Of a stretch of DNA of 64,000 nt, positions 7,595-16,881 are shown one piece after another. The position numbers were made by a program, and so were the translations under genes. The stretch is from Alkalilimnicola ehrlichii (lineage in GTDB: Bacteria > Pseudomonadota > Gammaproteobacteria > Nitrococcales > AK92): contig NZ_NFZV01000001.1 in the NCBI RefSeq assembly GCF_003399765.1, positions 281,704-345,703 of the forward strand, read 5' to 3'. Positions within the stretch are counted from its first letter, which is position 1, and the number at the start of each line of letters is the position of its first letter. A model generated the notes under the pieces. That model searched no databases and was not told where the DNA came from. It saw nothing but the letters and a program-made list of their open reading frames with translations.

Positions 7595-10273
7595 TTAGCT
7601 CCTGTTCTTTTCTTTTTCGAAGATCCAGCACTTGACCGTCCGACTGAGGAGGGTCGAGTGCACGGCGCGGTTGGATTCGATGAAGCGGCGGACCTTGCTG
7701 GTCTTCAGGTGCCGCTTGAGGTCGGTGGACGGTGGGACGCGCAGGCCGCGGGCAGTGGCCTCCGCCTCGAAGTGCTTGAGGTTGACGGCGATGAGCTGGC
7801 CGTCGCGGCCGTCCGGGTTGTAGTGGTTTAGCGTCGAGGCCTCCCGAAGGCCCTCGATGTAGTCGAAGGCGTCCCAGAACTCCTGTACGATCGGGTGGTC
7901 GGCATTGATGGCCTGCTGGCGCTCGCGGGCCATGTGCTCGAGGAGGGCGAAGGTGTCGACGATGGCTTCGCGCGGCAGTAGGTCCAGCCCGCCGGGGCCG
8001 AGTAACTGCACCATACCCATCAGTTGCCCGTGACACTTGGCGATGCGGTGCATGCGGATCTCGGGCAGCGCGGCGAGCCGCTCGATGTATTGCGGGGCGC
8101 GGTCGCAGAACAGCTCCAGCAAATGCTTCTCGGCAGTGATGGCATCCAGCAGGAAGCGGCTGAGGTGCTCGCTGCTTAGTCGTTCGAGTTGTTCGGCCAC
8201 GGCGCGGGTGTCCGGGGTTTGGTATTCGCGGGTAAAGCGCAGGTGGACGATGCGCGAGAGGATCGCCTCGCTGGCGTTTACCGGCGCGTTCTGACTGATT
8301 GCGATGGTGCCGCGGAACGGCGGTTCGTAGGTGTCGTTGCCGGCATTCTTCATGCCGCGCGCGCGGATGGAGCGGCCGTTGTAGGCGGTCTTCAGCTCGT
8401 CCCAGTCGAACTGCCGCTGGCGCAGGCCGTCCTGCTCGCGGTCGGATTCGATGAGGACCACCGGCAGGTTGGAAACCTGGGCGAAGTTACGCGCCCGGGC
8501 GGGCAGCGTGGCTTTGCTCGGGTCGAAGCCTTCGTAATCGTTGCGGCCGACCAGCTTCCAGAGAAACTCGATCAGGGTGGATTTGCCGGCGCCCGCCTCG
8601 CCGACGATTTCCAGGAAGGGAAAGCTCTTCTGCTCGGCCCGGATCTGTTCGGCGAACAAACTGCCGAGCCAGAAGGCAGCGGCAATGACGCCACGGGCGC
8701 CGTATGCCTGCCAGACTAGCCGCGCCCAGTCGTCCCGATAGCCTTCGCGGCTCTCGTTGATCTGCAAGGGGGTAGATTGCGAGAGGCTCTTGAGCGCCGT
8801 CTTGCCGAGATCGAAATAATCCTCGCTGTTGAGCTTGTGTACTTTGCCGGACTGCACAGCGAGGTCGGCGAACACCCAGGCGCGGTGCTCTTTGCTGTAG
8901 CCGACGTAGTCGATGGTGGCGACGGTTTTGATAGCCGAGAGCTGGTCGCGCAGCAGTTTGTCGAGCTGCTGGCTGCTGCCGGTCCAGATGGCGCCAGGCG
9001 CGATGCCGAGCAGGCGCTTTTTGAACTCGGAGGCGCTGGCGAGTTGGTTGCCGCTGAAGGTGTTCTTGACCGCGGCGCCGTCGTGCGGGAAGTCGACCCG
9101 GAAGTAGTACCAGCTCTCGTCGGTGACGGTATTGGCCAGGTAGTAGAGCGCGGTGACGTTGCAGTTGGCGATCTCCGCGATCGCCCCGGCCTGCTTCAGC
9201 GCTTTCTCCCGCTGCTCGGGGGTTAGCGGTGCGTCTTCGTCGCCCGCGAGATCCTTGCGCGCCTTTTCGTATTTGTCCAGGTCGAGCTTGAACCAGAACA
9301 GGCGGTTCCGGTACGCGAACGGAAACTCGCGGCGCTCGTTGTGCTGGTACATGAGCAGTGCTTTGGAGCCGGCGTTCGGCGCGACGAGCAAGGCCCCGTG
9401 GTAACGGTACTCTTTGAGGTGGGCTTTGCTGAGTTCGCCGCGCTGGTGGCAGTCGTTCCAGTCGCGTTGGCCGCGCCCGGCCGCTGGAATCTGAGCGGCG
9501 GCGCAACGCCAGCCAGCCTCGCGCGCGCGTTTGACGTGCTTTAGGGTGTAGCGCCGGCCGGCGCGATCGCTATCCAAGGCCCACACCAGCAGAGGGCGTT
9601 CTTTGCCGGCGGCGGCACAGGCGTCGGCGAGCGTGTTGAGCGCGGCGTCGGGGTAGTTGCCACTGCTGATGCTGGAGACGGCAACGAGGTCGTGATGAGT
9701 CAGCGCGATGGCGTCGAAGATGCCTTCGGTGATCCAGATTTCCTCCGCCGCGGCGAGGTCGACGCCAGGCGGTTGCCACCAGTGGCCGGCGTAGTCGGTA
9801 CCGAAGCCGACGTGAGCTTTCTTTCGGCCGAAGCGGTGCGGTTTGTCGATCAGTCGCTGCCAGTAGCCGTTTGCCAGCGGAAAGCGTACGGTGGCGGTGC
9901 CGATTCGTCGCTGCGGGTCGTAATAGCTTTCCTGCGTGTACCAGCCGGCGATACGCGGTAGGTCGAAGCCGCGGCCGTAGGCGAGATAGGCGTCGGCTAC
10001 CGCCGTTGGGCTGATCGTATCGGTGCTGCCGGCTTGGCTATAGCGTTCGCTCCAATCGTCGAACAGATCGGGGAACAGCTCCTTGACGTGAAACTGGGCG
10101 CCGCAGTTGTTCTCCCGGCCGCACTTCACCATCCACGGCGCATCGGCGGCGACGAATAGCTCGCGCTTCTCGCACCGGGGGCAGCGGCCTTTGCGCAGGT
10201 AGCGGCCTTCTTGCTTGAATGCCAGGTCGTGCAGCAGGCGTTCGGTGATGTCGTGGTGCAACTGTCGGTTCAT
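7595..10273 (-). CDS. Phage primase-helicase
   Basis: An 892-residue replication protein. A CHC2-like zinc finger (CPRC 31-34, C51, C57) is followed by a Toprim domain (WITEGIFDAI about 180-189, ALDSDRAGR about 232-240) that would make primers. A C-terminal P-loop ATPase follows, with Walker A GEAGAGKST at 558-566, resembling the P4/DUF927 helicases. It initiates or drives element replication, replacing the rolling-circle protein gpA of classical P2. The stop overlaps closely with the start of the next small gene (TAA-CC-ATG). Confidence 0.9.
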   Translation of the reverse strand: MNRQLHHDITERLLHDLAFKQEGRYLRKGRCPRCEKRELFVAADAPWMVKCGRENNCGAQFHVKELFPDLFDDWSERYSQAGSTDTISPTAVADAYLAYGRGFDLPRIAGWYTQESYYDPQRRIGTATVRFPLANGYWQRLIDKPHRFGRKKAHVGFGTDYAGHWWQPPGVDLAAAEEIWITEGIFDAIALTHHDLVAVSSISSGNYPDAALNTLADACAAAGKERPLLVWALDSDRAGRRYTLKHVKRAREAGWRCAAAQIPAAGRGQRDWNDCHQRGELSKAHLKEYRYHGALLVAPNAGSKALLMYQHNERREFPFAYRNRLFWFKLDLDKYEKARKDLAGDEDAPLTPEQREKALKQAGAIAEIANCNVTALYYLANTVTDESWYYFRVDFPHDGAAVKNTFSGNQLASASEFKKRLLGIAPGAIWTGSSQQLDKLLRDQLSAIKTVATIDYVGYSKEHRAWVFADLAVQSGKVHKLNSEDYFDLGKTALKSLSQSTPLQINESREGYRDDWARLVWQAYGARGVIAAAFWLGSLFAEQIRAEQKSFPFLEIVGEAGAGKSTLIEFLWKLVGRNDYEGFDPSKATLPARARNFAQVSNLPVVLIESDREQDGLRQRQFDWDELKTAYNGRSIRARGMKNAGNDTYEPPFRGTIAISQNAPVNASEAILSRIVHLRFTREYQTPDTRAVAEQLERLSSEHLSRFLLDAITAEKHLLELFCDRAPQYIERLAALPEIRMHRIAKCHGQLMGMVQLLGPGGLDLLPREAIVDTFALLEHMARERQQAINADHPIVQEFWDAFDYIEGLREASTLNHYNPDGRDGQLIAVNLKHFEAEATARGLRVPPSTDLKRHLKTSKVRRFIESNRAVHSTLLSRTVKCWIFEKEKNRS

Positions 10274-10374
10274 GCTGACGTTTTCTTGTTTTCGGTGTTA
10301 TCAGGGTGCAGGAAGCCGCACCGGCCGCTTGGCGGCGGCAGTGGTCCTGTCGGCTGGTGGAAAACGCGGTTCGG

Positions 10375-10644
10375 TTAGCTGGTTTCGGGTGCGAGCTCGG
10401 CCAGCAGCTGCTTACGGACGCGTGGTGAGATCGGTAGCTGGATGGCCGGGTTGGGGTTGAGGCTCGGGCTGAGGGTTTGGGTGATCTCCAGCGCCAGCGT
10501 GCCGCGCCAACCGCAATCGGCGTTCTGACATTCGAGCACCGCCTTGCGGTAAATCGGTGTCATCGACTCGCTTTTGCGGATGCGTGCGAAGCTGCCGCAG
10601 TGCGGGCAGGCGAGTCGCGGGTTGTTGGCGCGTTCGGTGCTCAC
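10375..10644 (-). CDS. ogr: Ogr/Delta-type zinc-finger late-gene activator
   Basis: An 89-residue protein with the Ogr cysteine pattern C-x2-C-x22-C-x4-C (ACPHCGS ... LECQNADCGWRG). P2 Ogr and P4 Delta bind dyads upstream of late promoters and recruit RNA polymerase, so this protein is the likely activator of the tail and lysis operons. The start is GTG 10644 with AGGGGAG just upstream. Upstream of the tail genes a shared motif (TGTAAG with GCGAG) is a candidate target. Confidence 0.88.
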   Translation of the reverse strand: MSTERANNPRLACPHCGSFARIRKSESMTPIYRKAVLECQNADCGWRGTLALEITQTLSPSLNPNPAIQLPISPRVRKQLLAELAPETS

Positions 10645-10900
10645 GTGTTATCTCCCCTTACCTAATTGCGGCGCCCGTGGGCGGCGTGAACGGTGTGAGC
10701 AACCGCGCGATAACAAAGAATGAGCGGTGCTCGCTATAAGCAAGGGCTTGAGTATCTTGAGTGAACACGGAATGCGTAATGCGGTAAGACGTGCACTCAT
10801 AGTGTATTCTTCACTGTCATTGCCTTGCACAATCTAAGTATGAACTCGAATAGAGTTTGCAGTCAACTCTTTTTAAGTTTAACCCAGGTGGATACTTAAT
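10645..10900. promoter_or_regulatory. Divergent control region between ogr/early genes and CI
   Basis: 256 bp without a convincing gene. An interrupted palindrome AGAGTT-N7-AACTCT lies at 10852-10870, with a related half site (GAACTC) at 10842. These are good candidates for CI operators just before the repressor start. The stretch is visibly richer in A and T than its flanks. Confidence 0.55.
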
Positions 10901-11593
10901 ATGAGTTCCGATATCGATGCGGCGGAAGTGATAGCCCGGTTGATGAACGCGGTTGGTGTTCGTAGTGAACGTGAGCTTTCACGCTGGTTTGGCTATGGTT
11001 TGACCACGATAACGAGCAAACGCCAGCGTGGCAGCATCCCTTACGACGAGTGCTTGCGGTTAGCGATGGAGCGGGGTATCAGCCTGGATTGGTTGATCCT
11101 CGGGCGCGGTGAGCCGCCGGCCGATGTCGCTGCACCTTTCGAGCCGCTGGCCGATGTTGAGGAGATGGCGACGCGGGCGGAAGAGTTCGTCGATGTGCCC
11201 TTGTACGATCTGGAGGCAGCGGCCGGGGCCGGTCGCTTGTTCGACGAGGAGCGGATTAAACACGTTTTGCATTTCCGCCGCGATTGGTTGGCCAGTCAGG
11301 GGCTGTTCGTGAAGGACTTGGTAGCCCTGGAAGTGGCCGGCGATTCGATGGCCGATACGCTGAACGACCGCGATACGGTGCTCGTGAACCGGGCGCTGCG
11401 CAGCGGGGACGGCGTGTATCTATTGCGCATGGGCGAGGCCTTGCGGATTAAGCGGGTGCAGTGGCTAGCCGACGGCTCGCTGCGGCTCTCCAGCGACAAC
11501 GATATGTACTCGCCGGAGACCATCCATCTGGAAAACTTGTCGCAGATAGAAATTATCGGCCACTGCCACTGGCGCGGCGGGCGAGTTTACTAG
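10901..11593 (+). CDS. CI-like repressor with S24 (LexA-type) peptidase domain
   Basis: A 230-residue lysogeny repressor, the only plus-strand gene of the element. The N-terminal phage CI helix-turn-helix domain spans about residues 7-70 (RELSRWFGYGLTTITSKRQ). The C-terminal S24 domain has the catalytic serine in GDSM (S149) and lysine in LRIKR (K184), so RecA-stimulated self-cleavage after DNA damage is expected. The ATG at 10901 has the modest site CCAGGTGG. Cleavage would derepress the element and start tail production and lysis. Confidence 0.9.
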   Translation: MSSDIDAAEVIARLMNAVGVRSERELSRWFGYGLTTITSKRQRGSIPYDECLRLAMERGISLDWLILGRGEPPADVAAPFEPLADVEEMATRAEEFVDVPLYDLEAAAGAGRLFDEERIKHVLHFRRDWLASQGLFVKDLVALEVAGDSMADTLNDRDTVLVNRALRSGDGVYLLRMGEALRIKRVQWLADGSLRLSSDNDMYSPETIHLENLSQIEIIGHCHWRGGRVY

Positions 11594-11618
11594 TACGCCT
11601 GCTAACGCGCGCGCGGTT

Positions 11619-12617
11619 TCAATTCGCCTGCTCCGCATCGAAGTCGGTGACGTAACCGGCGTCGTTCAACGTGTGCGTAACCCGGAGTGCAACCCAGGGT
11701 GTTTGGTCGACGGCCGCTTTGAAGCCGCGGGCCCTGATCGGCGTTTCCACCAGCAGTTGGGGGCGGCCGACGGCTAGCGTCATGGAAAACTCCGCCGTAC
11801 CGCGCTGTAGGCGCTTAAGCTCCGAACGGGCCTCGGTCAAGGCCTCTTCTTCGCTGGCGAATATCGGGCGTAGCTCTTTGGCATTGGCCTCTTCGCCAAC
11901 GAGTATTTCTTTCTGTTCGCCCTCGGCGAGATCGTTCCAATAAGCGCGAACGCCGGTGTAGCTGTTGCGGTCGGCTACGCTGTAGCTGTACTGGTCGCCG
12001 TCGTGCCGATGGATTTCGGCGGTGGGAAGAGGTGTGCCGCTCGCGGTGTGGCCGGTGCCGGCGGGAATAAAGAGCAGGTGATTTCCTTTCACGGTGACCA
12101 GGGCGTCGTGGTGGTGTGCCAGGTGGCTGAGGAAGTCCATATCGGATTGCGCGGTTTGATCGCGGTGCGGCACGGCTTCGTTGGCCAGCGAGTTCCCGAT
12201 CACCGGCTCTAGGCCGTGCTCGGCGGCGATGGTGCGGACGATTTCCCCCAGTGTGGTTTCGTGCCAGCTCCGGCTTTTCTGGGTCGGCAGCGAGGTGCGC
12301 ATGTTGACGCTGCGGGCACGGATGGATAACTGATCCGGGCTGCCCGAGTAGCTGATCTCATCGACGGTGAACATTCCCTTGTCGATAAGCCCTTCGTGTT
12401 CCCAACCGATAGCGACTTCAATGGCGGCGCCGCGGGGCGGTAGTTGTAGGGCGTTGTCGTGATCCGTCAAGGTCAGGTTCAGCGTGTCCGCCTCCAGCCC
12501 GCGGTTCTCGGTCAGGGTCAGCGAAATTAGCCTGCCGTTGACGGTCGGACCGATGTCGATGCCGTTTACCGTTAAGCGATAACTTGGTTTGAGGCCGTCG
12601 TCGCCTTGCGTCCGCAT
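11619..12617 (-). CDS. D: Baseplate hub / late control protein gpD
   Basis: A 332-residue homologue of P2 gpD, the hub at the centre of the contractile tail baseplate (gp27/VgrG-like fold). Typical segments are YRLTVNGIDIG at the start, IEVAIGWEHEG and DMDFLSHLAHHHDALVTVKG. It is the last gene of the FI-FII-E-T-U-D unit, in the same order as P2, and ends head-to-head against the repressor gene. Somewhat shorter than P2 gpD. Confidence 0.9.
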   Translation of the reverse strand: MRTQGDDGLKPSYRLTVNGIDIGPTVNGRLISLTLTENRGLEADTLNLTLTDHDNALQLPPRGAAIEVAIGWEHEGLIDKGMFTVDEISYSGSPDQLSIRARSVNMRTSLPTQKSRSWHETTLGEIVRTIAAEHGLEPVIGNSLANEAVPHRDQTAQSDMDFLSHLAHHHDALVTVKGNHLLFIPAGTGHTASGTPLPTAEIHRHDGDQYSYSVADRNSYTGVRAYWNDLAEGEQKEILVGEEANAKELRPIFASEEEALTEARSELKRLQRGTAEFSMTLAVGRPQLLVETPIRARGFKAAVDQTPWVALRVTHTLNDAGYVTDFDAEQAN

Positions 12618-12619
12618 GA

Positions 12620-13098
12620 TTAGACTCCGAGCGCTTTGCGTAAACGGTTGCGGGCCGAGGCCAATAGTTGCGTGGCGTCGGATAGCGTGTCGTCGCTCAT
12701 ATCGCCGAGCAGGTCGAGGCGGTCGTCGTCGACGCGTTCGAGCTCGACGCGGAACTCGATGCGTTGCGGCGCGCGTCGCGCAGGAAGGCGCTGGCGGTTT
12801 CCTCCACGCCGGTTATCGCCCATAAGCCGTAGATGTAGCCGGTGCCTTCGATCAGCGGCCAGGCTTTGCCTTGCTCGGCCATGATGCGCAGCAAATCCAG
12901 CGACGGCCGGCCGCCGGTGAACTCCGGTAGCTGCACGCCGTTAAGGGTGAGGGTGTCTTCGCCGGGGCCGAGATACTGGTAAACCGGCCGCTCCCCTACC
13001 CGTGCCTGACTGACGTGGCGCCAAGCGGTATGCCGTTGCAACTGCTGATAAGGCACGGTGGGGACGTCGAAAACAAACTGGCCGAGAGCCATCATCAT
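12620..13098 (-). CDS. U: Tail protein gpU, frameshifted
   Basis: P2 gpU-like tail terminator protein. The first part (ALGQFVFDVPTVPYQQLQR to GVEETASAFLRD) and the last (APQRIEFRVELERVDDDRL to the end) are in different frames. A single missing base near 12768-12778, in a GC-rich run, explains this. Restoring it gives 159 residues, the length known for P2 gpU. It sits between tape measure T and hub D as in P2. Confidence 0.88.
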
Positions 13099-13104
13099 GA
13101 TCGC

Positions 13105-14607
13105 TTACTCCATATCGTAAAGCGCGCTGCGCCGACGGGCGGCTTTTTCGCGCTCGCGCAGGGCAAGTTGCCGGGCGACTTCGCGTCCGACTTCGTCGGC
13201 GGCCATGCCCGGTGCGGCGTAGATGTTGATCGTGACGTTATCGCCGGCTGCGGCGGCCACTCCGGAGAGGCTGCCGCCGAGCGGTGCGCGCTGATCGAAC
13301 TGGACGCCGGCCGCCGCCGGCAGAGCGGATACGCCCAAGGCGATGCCGGTACTGATTTGCTTGACGCGTTTGCCGAAGCCGTCGATTTGCTTCAGCGGGC
13401 CGTGTTCCGAGCGTGCCAGGCCAAGCTGATAGCCGGCGAGCGTGTCCCGCCCGGCTTCGGCAAAAACACGAGAGGGCGATCGGATCTTTAGGCGATCCCT
13501 GAACCAGCCGGCGACGCGATCGCCAATGTTGGTGATGGCATCTTTTACCCGGCTGCCCATATCGAAGATGCCCTTAATCAGGCCTTGTAGCATTTGGCGG
13601 CCGAAGTCGGTGAACTGATCGGGGAGCTCAACCCCGAACCAGCTCATCACGCCGGAGAAAGCCTTGTAGAACAACGCGAGGGGGCTGAATTCGGTGATCA
13701 AGGTGATCAAGCCGTCCAACGCCATGCTGAAGCTGTCTTTCAGCCAGGCCCAGGCGGCGGCGCCGGCATTTTTAATGTTATCCCACAAAGCTGCGAAGAG
13801 CGGGCCGAGGGTTTCCCAATTGCGCCAGATGTAGATGGCAGCGCCCACGAGTACGGCAATGAGTGCGATGATCGGATGCCCCATCGCCAACCGCCCCAAC
13901 CACAGTAAGGCTTTACCCACCGCCGGTAGCACGCGCTTAGCCAGGCTGGTGAAAGTCGTTATAGCGCCCTGACCATAAATACTAAGCGCCGTTAAGCTGT
14001 AGCGCAGGATGGCTAACTGGATCGAGACGGCCGCCGCAATCTGGACCAGCGTGCCGACCGCAACAACCATGCCGGCCAGGGTGGCGCCGGCTACCGCAAT
14101 ACCGCCAATGAGCTTGGGGTTCGCTTCGATCCATTCGCTGACCTGCTGCAACACCTCGGTAAGGCGTTGGAACAAGGATCGCATCGGGCCGTCGATGCTC
14201 TTTTGGATGCTGGTGCCGATGCCGTCCCAGGCTTGGCGTAGCTCCTCGAAATCCTGCTTGGCTTCCTCGCTGAGGAATTGACTGCCATAGGAAAAAGCGG
14301 CGAGGCCGACGTCCTTAATGGCCCCGCCGTGGCGGGAAATGGATTGGAGGCGCTTAAGCGTTTGCTCATGCTTTTTCTGCGCCCGCTCCAGTTCGTACTG
14401 TTGCGCGGTTTGCCGCGCTTGACGCGCTCGTTGCTGATCGGTGTGGCGGCCGACCGCGGGGTACAGGTCGTTTAACTGACGCAACTGTTCGCGGCCAGCT
14501 TTGACAGCCTGAGCCGTTGAATCGACGCCGTCCCGCAGCTGTTTGAGGGCTGCGGTTGCGTCGTCAACGCCCTCTAGCAGTATTTCAAGCTTGATGTTGC
14601 TGGCCAT
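13105..14607 (-). CDS. T: Tail tape measure protein gpT (short)
   Basis: A 500-residue tape measure protein that sets tail length and is threaded through the tube. A coiled N-terminus (about 1-95) is followed by a central set of hydrophobic helices (about 165-300, for example GGIAVAGATLAGMVVAVGTL) and a charged C-terminus. P2 gpT is about 815 residues, so this tail should be clearly shorter if the usual length rule holds. It overlaps the E' reading frame by one base. Confidence 0.9.
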   Translation of the reverse strand: MASNIKLEILLEGVDDATAALKQLRDGVDSTAQAVKAGREQLRQLNDLYPAVGRHTDQQRARQARQTAQQYELERAQKKHEQTLKRLQSISRHGGAIKDVGLAAFSYGSQFLSEEAKQDFEELRQAWDGIGTSIQKSIDGPMRSLFQRLTEVLQQVSEWIEANPKLIGGIAVAGATLAGMVVAVGTLVQIAAAVSIQLAILRYSLTALSIYGQGAITTFTSLAKRVLPAVGKALLWLGRLAMGHPIIALIAVLVGAAIYIWRNWETLGPLFAALWDNIKNAGAAAWAWLKDSFSMALDGLITLITEFSPLALFYKAFSGVMSWFGVELPDQFTDFGRQMLQGLIKGIFDMGSRVKDAITNIGDRVAGWFRDRLKIRSPSRVFAEAGRDTLAGYQLGLARSEHGPLKQIDGFGKRVKQISTGIALGVSALPAAAGVQFDQRAPLGGSLSGVAAAAGDNVTINIYAAPGMAADEVGREVARQLALREREKAARRRSALYDME

Positions 14608-15079
14608 CAGTCCTCCACGCCGCTGCGCTTACGAGCGCGTTCGCGCCATTCCATCAGTTCGGAGAGAGACAGGGTGTCCATGAAATCCGGCTGCCAGTGA
14701 AACACGACAGCCAGATCCGCCATGGCATCGTCTACGCAGTAAGGTAGGCGTTGTCCGTCTTCTCCTGCTTGAGCAAAAAACTCACCACGATGCCTCCGCA
14801 CTCGACCAGGTCGGCGGGGTCCATTTGCTGGACTTCGCGTTCCTGCACGGTCGGTTGGCTGATGCGCGGCAGCACTTTGGCCAGCGCGTTCACGTCCATC
14901 TGCAACAGCTCGACCAGGGCCAGGCCGCGCAGCTCGCCGGCACCGGGTTTACGCAAGGCAAGTTCGACGATGTCGCCGCCGTTGCGCGGGATCGGCGTTT
15001 GGAGCTTGACGGTGTTGGCGTTGCTTTGCGGCTTTTGGCCTTCCGCTGCCGACTCGTTAGCGAAGTTGTCTTGATTCAT
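14607..15079 (-). CDS. E': Tail assembly fusion gpE+E' made by -1 frameshift
   Basis: The E' frame has no good start of its own but continues E after a slip on T-TTT-TTG (14774-14780, minus strand), which is in the correct phase (codons AGT TTT TTG). After slipping, the product reads AQAGEDGQRL and runs into the GpE motif MADLAVVFHWQPD, ending at 14607. The fusion would be 157 residues; P2 E+E' is about 142. These paired chaperones load the tape measure during tail assembly. Confidence 0.82.
14732..15079 (-). CDS. E: Tail assembly chaperone gpE
   Basis: A 115-residue homologue of P2 gpE, the shorter chaperone of the tape measure. The body VKLQTPIPRNGGDIVELALRK is typical. The slippery heptamer lies at codons 100-102, so most ribosomes stop at 14732 and a minority continue into E'. 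It is located between the tube gene FII and tape measure T, as in P2. Confidence 0.85.
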   Translation of the reverse strand: MNQDNFANESAAEGQKPQSNANTVKLQTPIPRNGGDIVELALRKPGAGELRGLALVELLQMDVNALAKVLPRISQPTVQEREVQQMDPADLVECGGIVVSFLLKQEKTDNAYLTA

Positions 15080-15109
15080 GGCAATGGCGTCCTCCGGAAC
15101 GAGCGTGAA

Positions 15110-15619
15110 TTACAGGCCAAGGGCCTGACGTTTGGCGGCCAGCATGTCTTCGCCGCGAACGTTGAAGACGTAGCCCGGCACGTCGATCTCGACGATCGTG
15201 TCGCCGTCGATGCTCAGCTTGTAATAGCTGCAGCTGGTAACGACCTTGATCTCGTTATCCTCGCCGTTCTTGGCCGTGCCCATCTCGATCTCGCGGTGGC
15301 GGCCGCGTACGACGAGCTCGACCGCAACGGTCTCATCGGTGTCGTCGCGCACGTAGGCGCCGGCAAAGCGCAGCATCGCACCGTCCAGATCGACCGGACC
15401 GTAGCCGTCGAAGATCTCGGCGATCAGGCCGCCGGCGGTCCACTCCATCTCGATCTTTTCCTGACCGAGGTCGATTTCGACCGTGCCGTCCATGCCGCCG
15501 CCGCTCCATTCTTCGACTTTGCGAGACAGCGTGGGGAGAACGACTTCGGCAATCTGGCCCTGCCAGTTGTTGCCGTCGCCGAACAAATTGAAGTTCTTGA
15601 GCTTTTTAGGAAGTGCCAT
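15110..15619 (-). CDS. FII: Major tail tube protein gpFII
   Basis: A 169-residue tube protein, close to the 172 of P2 FII. The start PKKLKNFNLFGDGNNWQGQ and the segment VEEWSGGGMDGTVEIDLG are characteristic. It polymerises into the inner tube that is driven through the target envelope on contraction. It lies 13 bp after the sheath gene. Confidence 0.93.
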   Translation of the reverse strand: MALPKKLKNFNLFGDGNNWQGQIAEVVLPTLSRKVEEWSGGGMDGTVEIDLGQEKIEMEWTAGGLIAEIFDGYGPVDLDGAMLRFAGAYVRDDTDETVAVELVVRGRHREIEMGTAKNGEDNEIKVVTSCSYYKLSIDGDTIVEIDVPGYVFNVRGEDMLAAKRQALGL

Positions 15620-15632
15620 GGGTCAATGCTCC

Positions 15633-16805
15633 TTACGCGGTCATCCGGCTGGCGAAGTCGACCAGGTAGCGGTCGGTGATGCGCTGACGGAAGGTGAGGT
15701 CTTCGAGCGGCGGGACCGGCGTGTAGTCGTAGTCGATGGTGAGCTTGCCGGCCTTGAGGGTCTCGGGGGTGTTGAGCGTCTCGTCGAGCCAGCAGCTGGC
15801 GCCGATCAGGTAGCCCGCGTTCACCATCTGGCGCAACGCTGCGTTGATGCCTTCGATGATGTCTTTGGCCAGGGAGGGGTGCAGGGGTTTGTCCACCGCC
15901 CACAGATGACCGCCAGCAACAGTGTCGGCAACGACTTGCGCGGTGCGGGTGTAGTTCTCGAAGGCGAACAGCGGGTCGTCGGAGCAGGTGCGCGAGCCCC
16001 AAAAGCGGTAACCGCCCGATTGGATCAAGGTGGTAACGTCGGCGGCGTTAAGATAGCCGGCGTCGGTGGCGGGATCTTGTAAGTCCCAATGCACGTCTTT
16101 ATCGATACCGCTCACGCCGTCGACCGGCATGTTGGAGATCGTCTTGTGCCAACCGATCTGGTTGTCGAGCCGAGCCCGCAGGCCCAGTGCGCGGGCGACG
16201 GTGTAACCGGAGCCTTCGGCATTGGCCTCGGTGTCGAAGCTGACGAAATCCGGCCAGATCAGCATCAGCTCGCGAGCGCCGAAGTTGTCGCGGTAGGCGG
16301 CGGCGTCTTCCTTGGTTTCGCAGCCGAAGGCACTGGCGTAGGTAAAGGCACGCAGTTTTTGCGCGATGGCGACGGTTTCTGCTGTTACATGCTGGGAGTC
16401 CAGTTCCGGTACGCCCAGCAGCCGCGGCTTGACGCCGAAGCGTTGCTCGGCGGTGAGCAGTGCTTTCAAGCCGGTTTTCTTACCGTCTTCACGGACCGTG
16501 CCGATGATGTTGCTCTGGGTTTCTTCTTCGGTCTCGCCCTCGGCCACGCGGACGATGACGGTGGCCGGGGTGGCGTGAGCCGCAATGGCTTCCAGCGACC
16601 GAGTCAGCGTGCCGCCGGTGCCGGCTTTTGCCATGTCGGCGTACAGATCGGTGCTAAGGACCGGGGTATCGAGCGGGAAGCGCTCCGAATCGGCGTCATC
16701 GGCGGTACAGACAATGCCGATAACGGACGTCGAAACGGTGCGCAGCGGGCGTACGCCTTCGTTGATTTCGAGGACGCGAACGCCGTGGTGGTATCCAGTG
16801 GGCAT
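15633..16805 (-). CDS. FI: Contractile tail sheath protein gpFI
   Basis: A 390-residue sheath protein, close to P2 FI (396). It begins PTGYHHGVRVLEINEGVRPL and has the family C-terminus FRQRITDRYLVDFASRM. The ATG at 16805 is chosen because CAGGAG precedes it and the upstream frame extension is non-conserved. It heads the FI-FII-E-T-U-D unit. A terminator (16911-16943) and a candidate activator motif (16882-16903) lie just upstream. Confidence 0.95.
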   Translation of the reverse strand: MPTGYHHGVRVLEINEGVRPLRTVSTSVIGIVCTADDADSERFPLDTPVLSTDLYADMAKAGTGGTLTRSLEAIAAHATPATVIVRVAEGETEEETQSNIIGTVREDGKKTGLKALLTAEQRFGVKPRLLGVPELDSQHVTAETVAIAQKLRAFTYASAFGCETKEDAAAYRDNFGARELMLIWPDFVSFDTEANAEGSGYTVARALGLRARLDNQIGWHKTISNMPVDGVSGIDKDVHWDLQDPATDAGYLNAADVTTLIQSGGYRFWGSRTCSDDPLFAFENYTRTAQVVADTVAGGHLWAVDKPLHPSLAKDIIEGINAALRQMVNAGYLIGASCWLDETLNTPETLKAGKLTIDYDYTPVPPLEDLTFRQRITDRYLVDFASRMTA

Positions 16806-16881
16806 GAGCAGCTCCTGATTCCTGTTTGGATGATCGACACCATAGTGACGTTTACTGTGCTGGGAGGGCAGCGAGGGCGGG

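Noticed and set aside
10648..10830. 60-codon minus-strand frame before ogr
   Set aside because: It covers the AT-rich control region and shows no family features.
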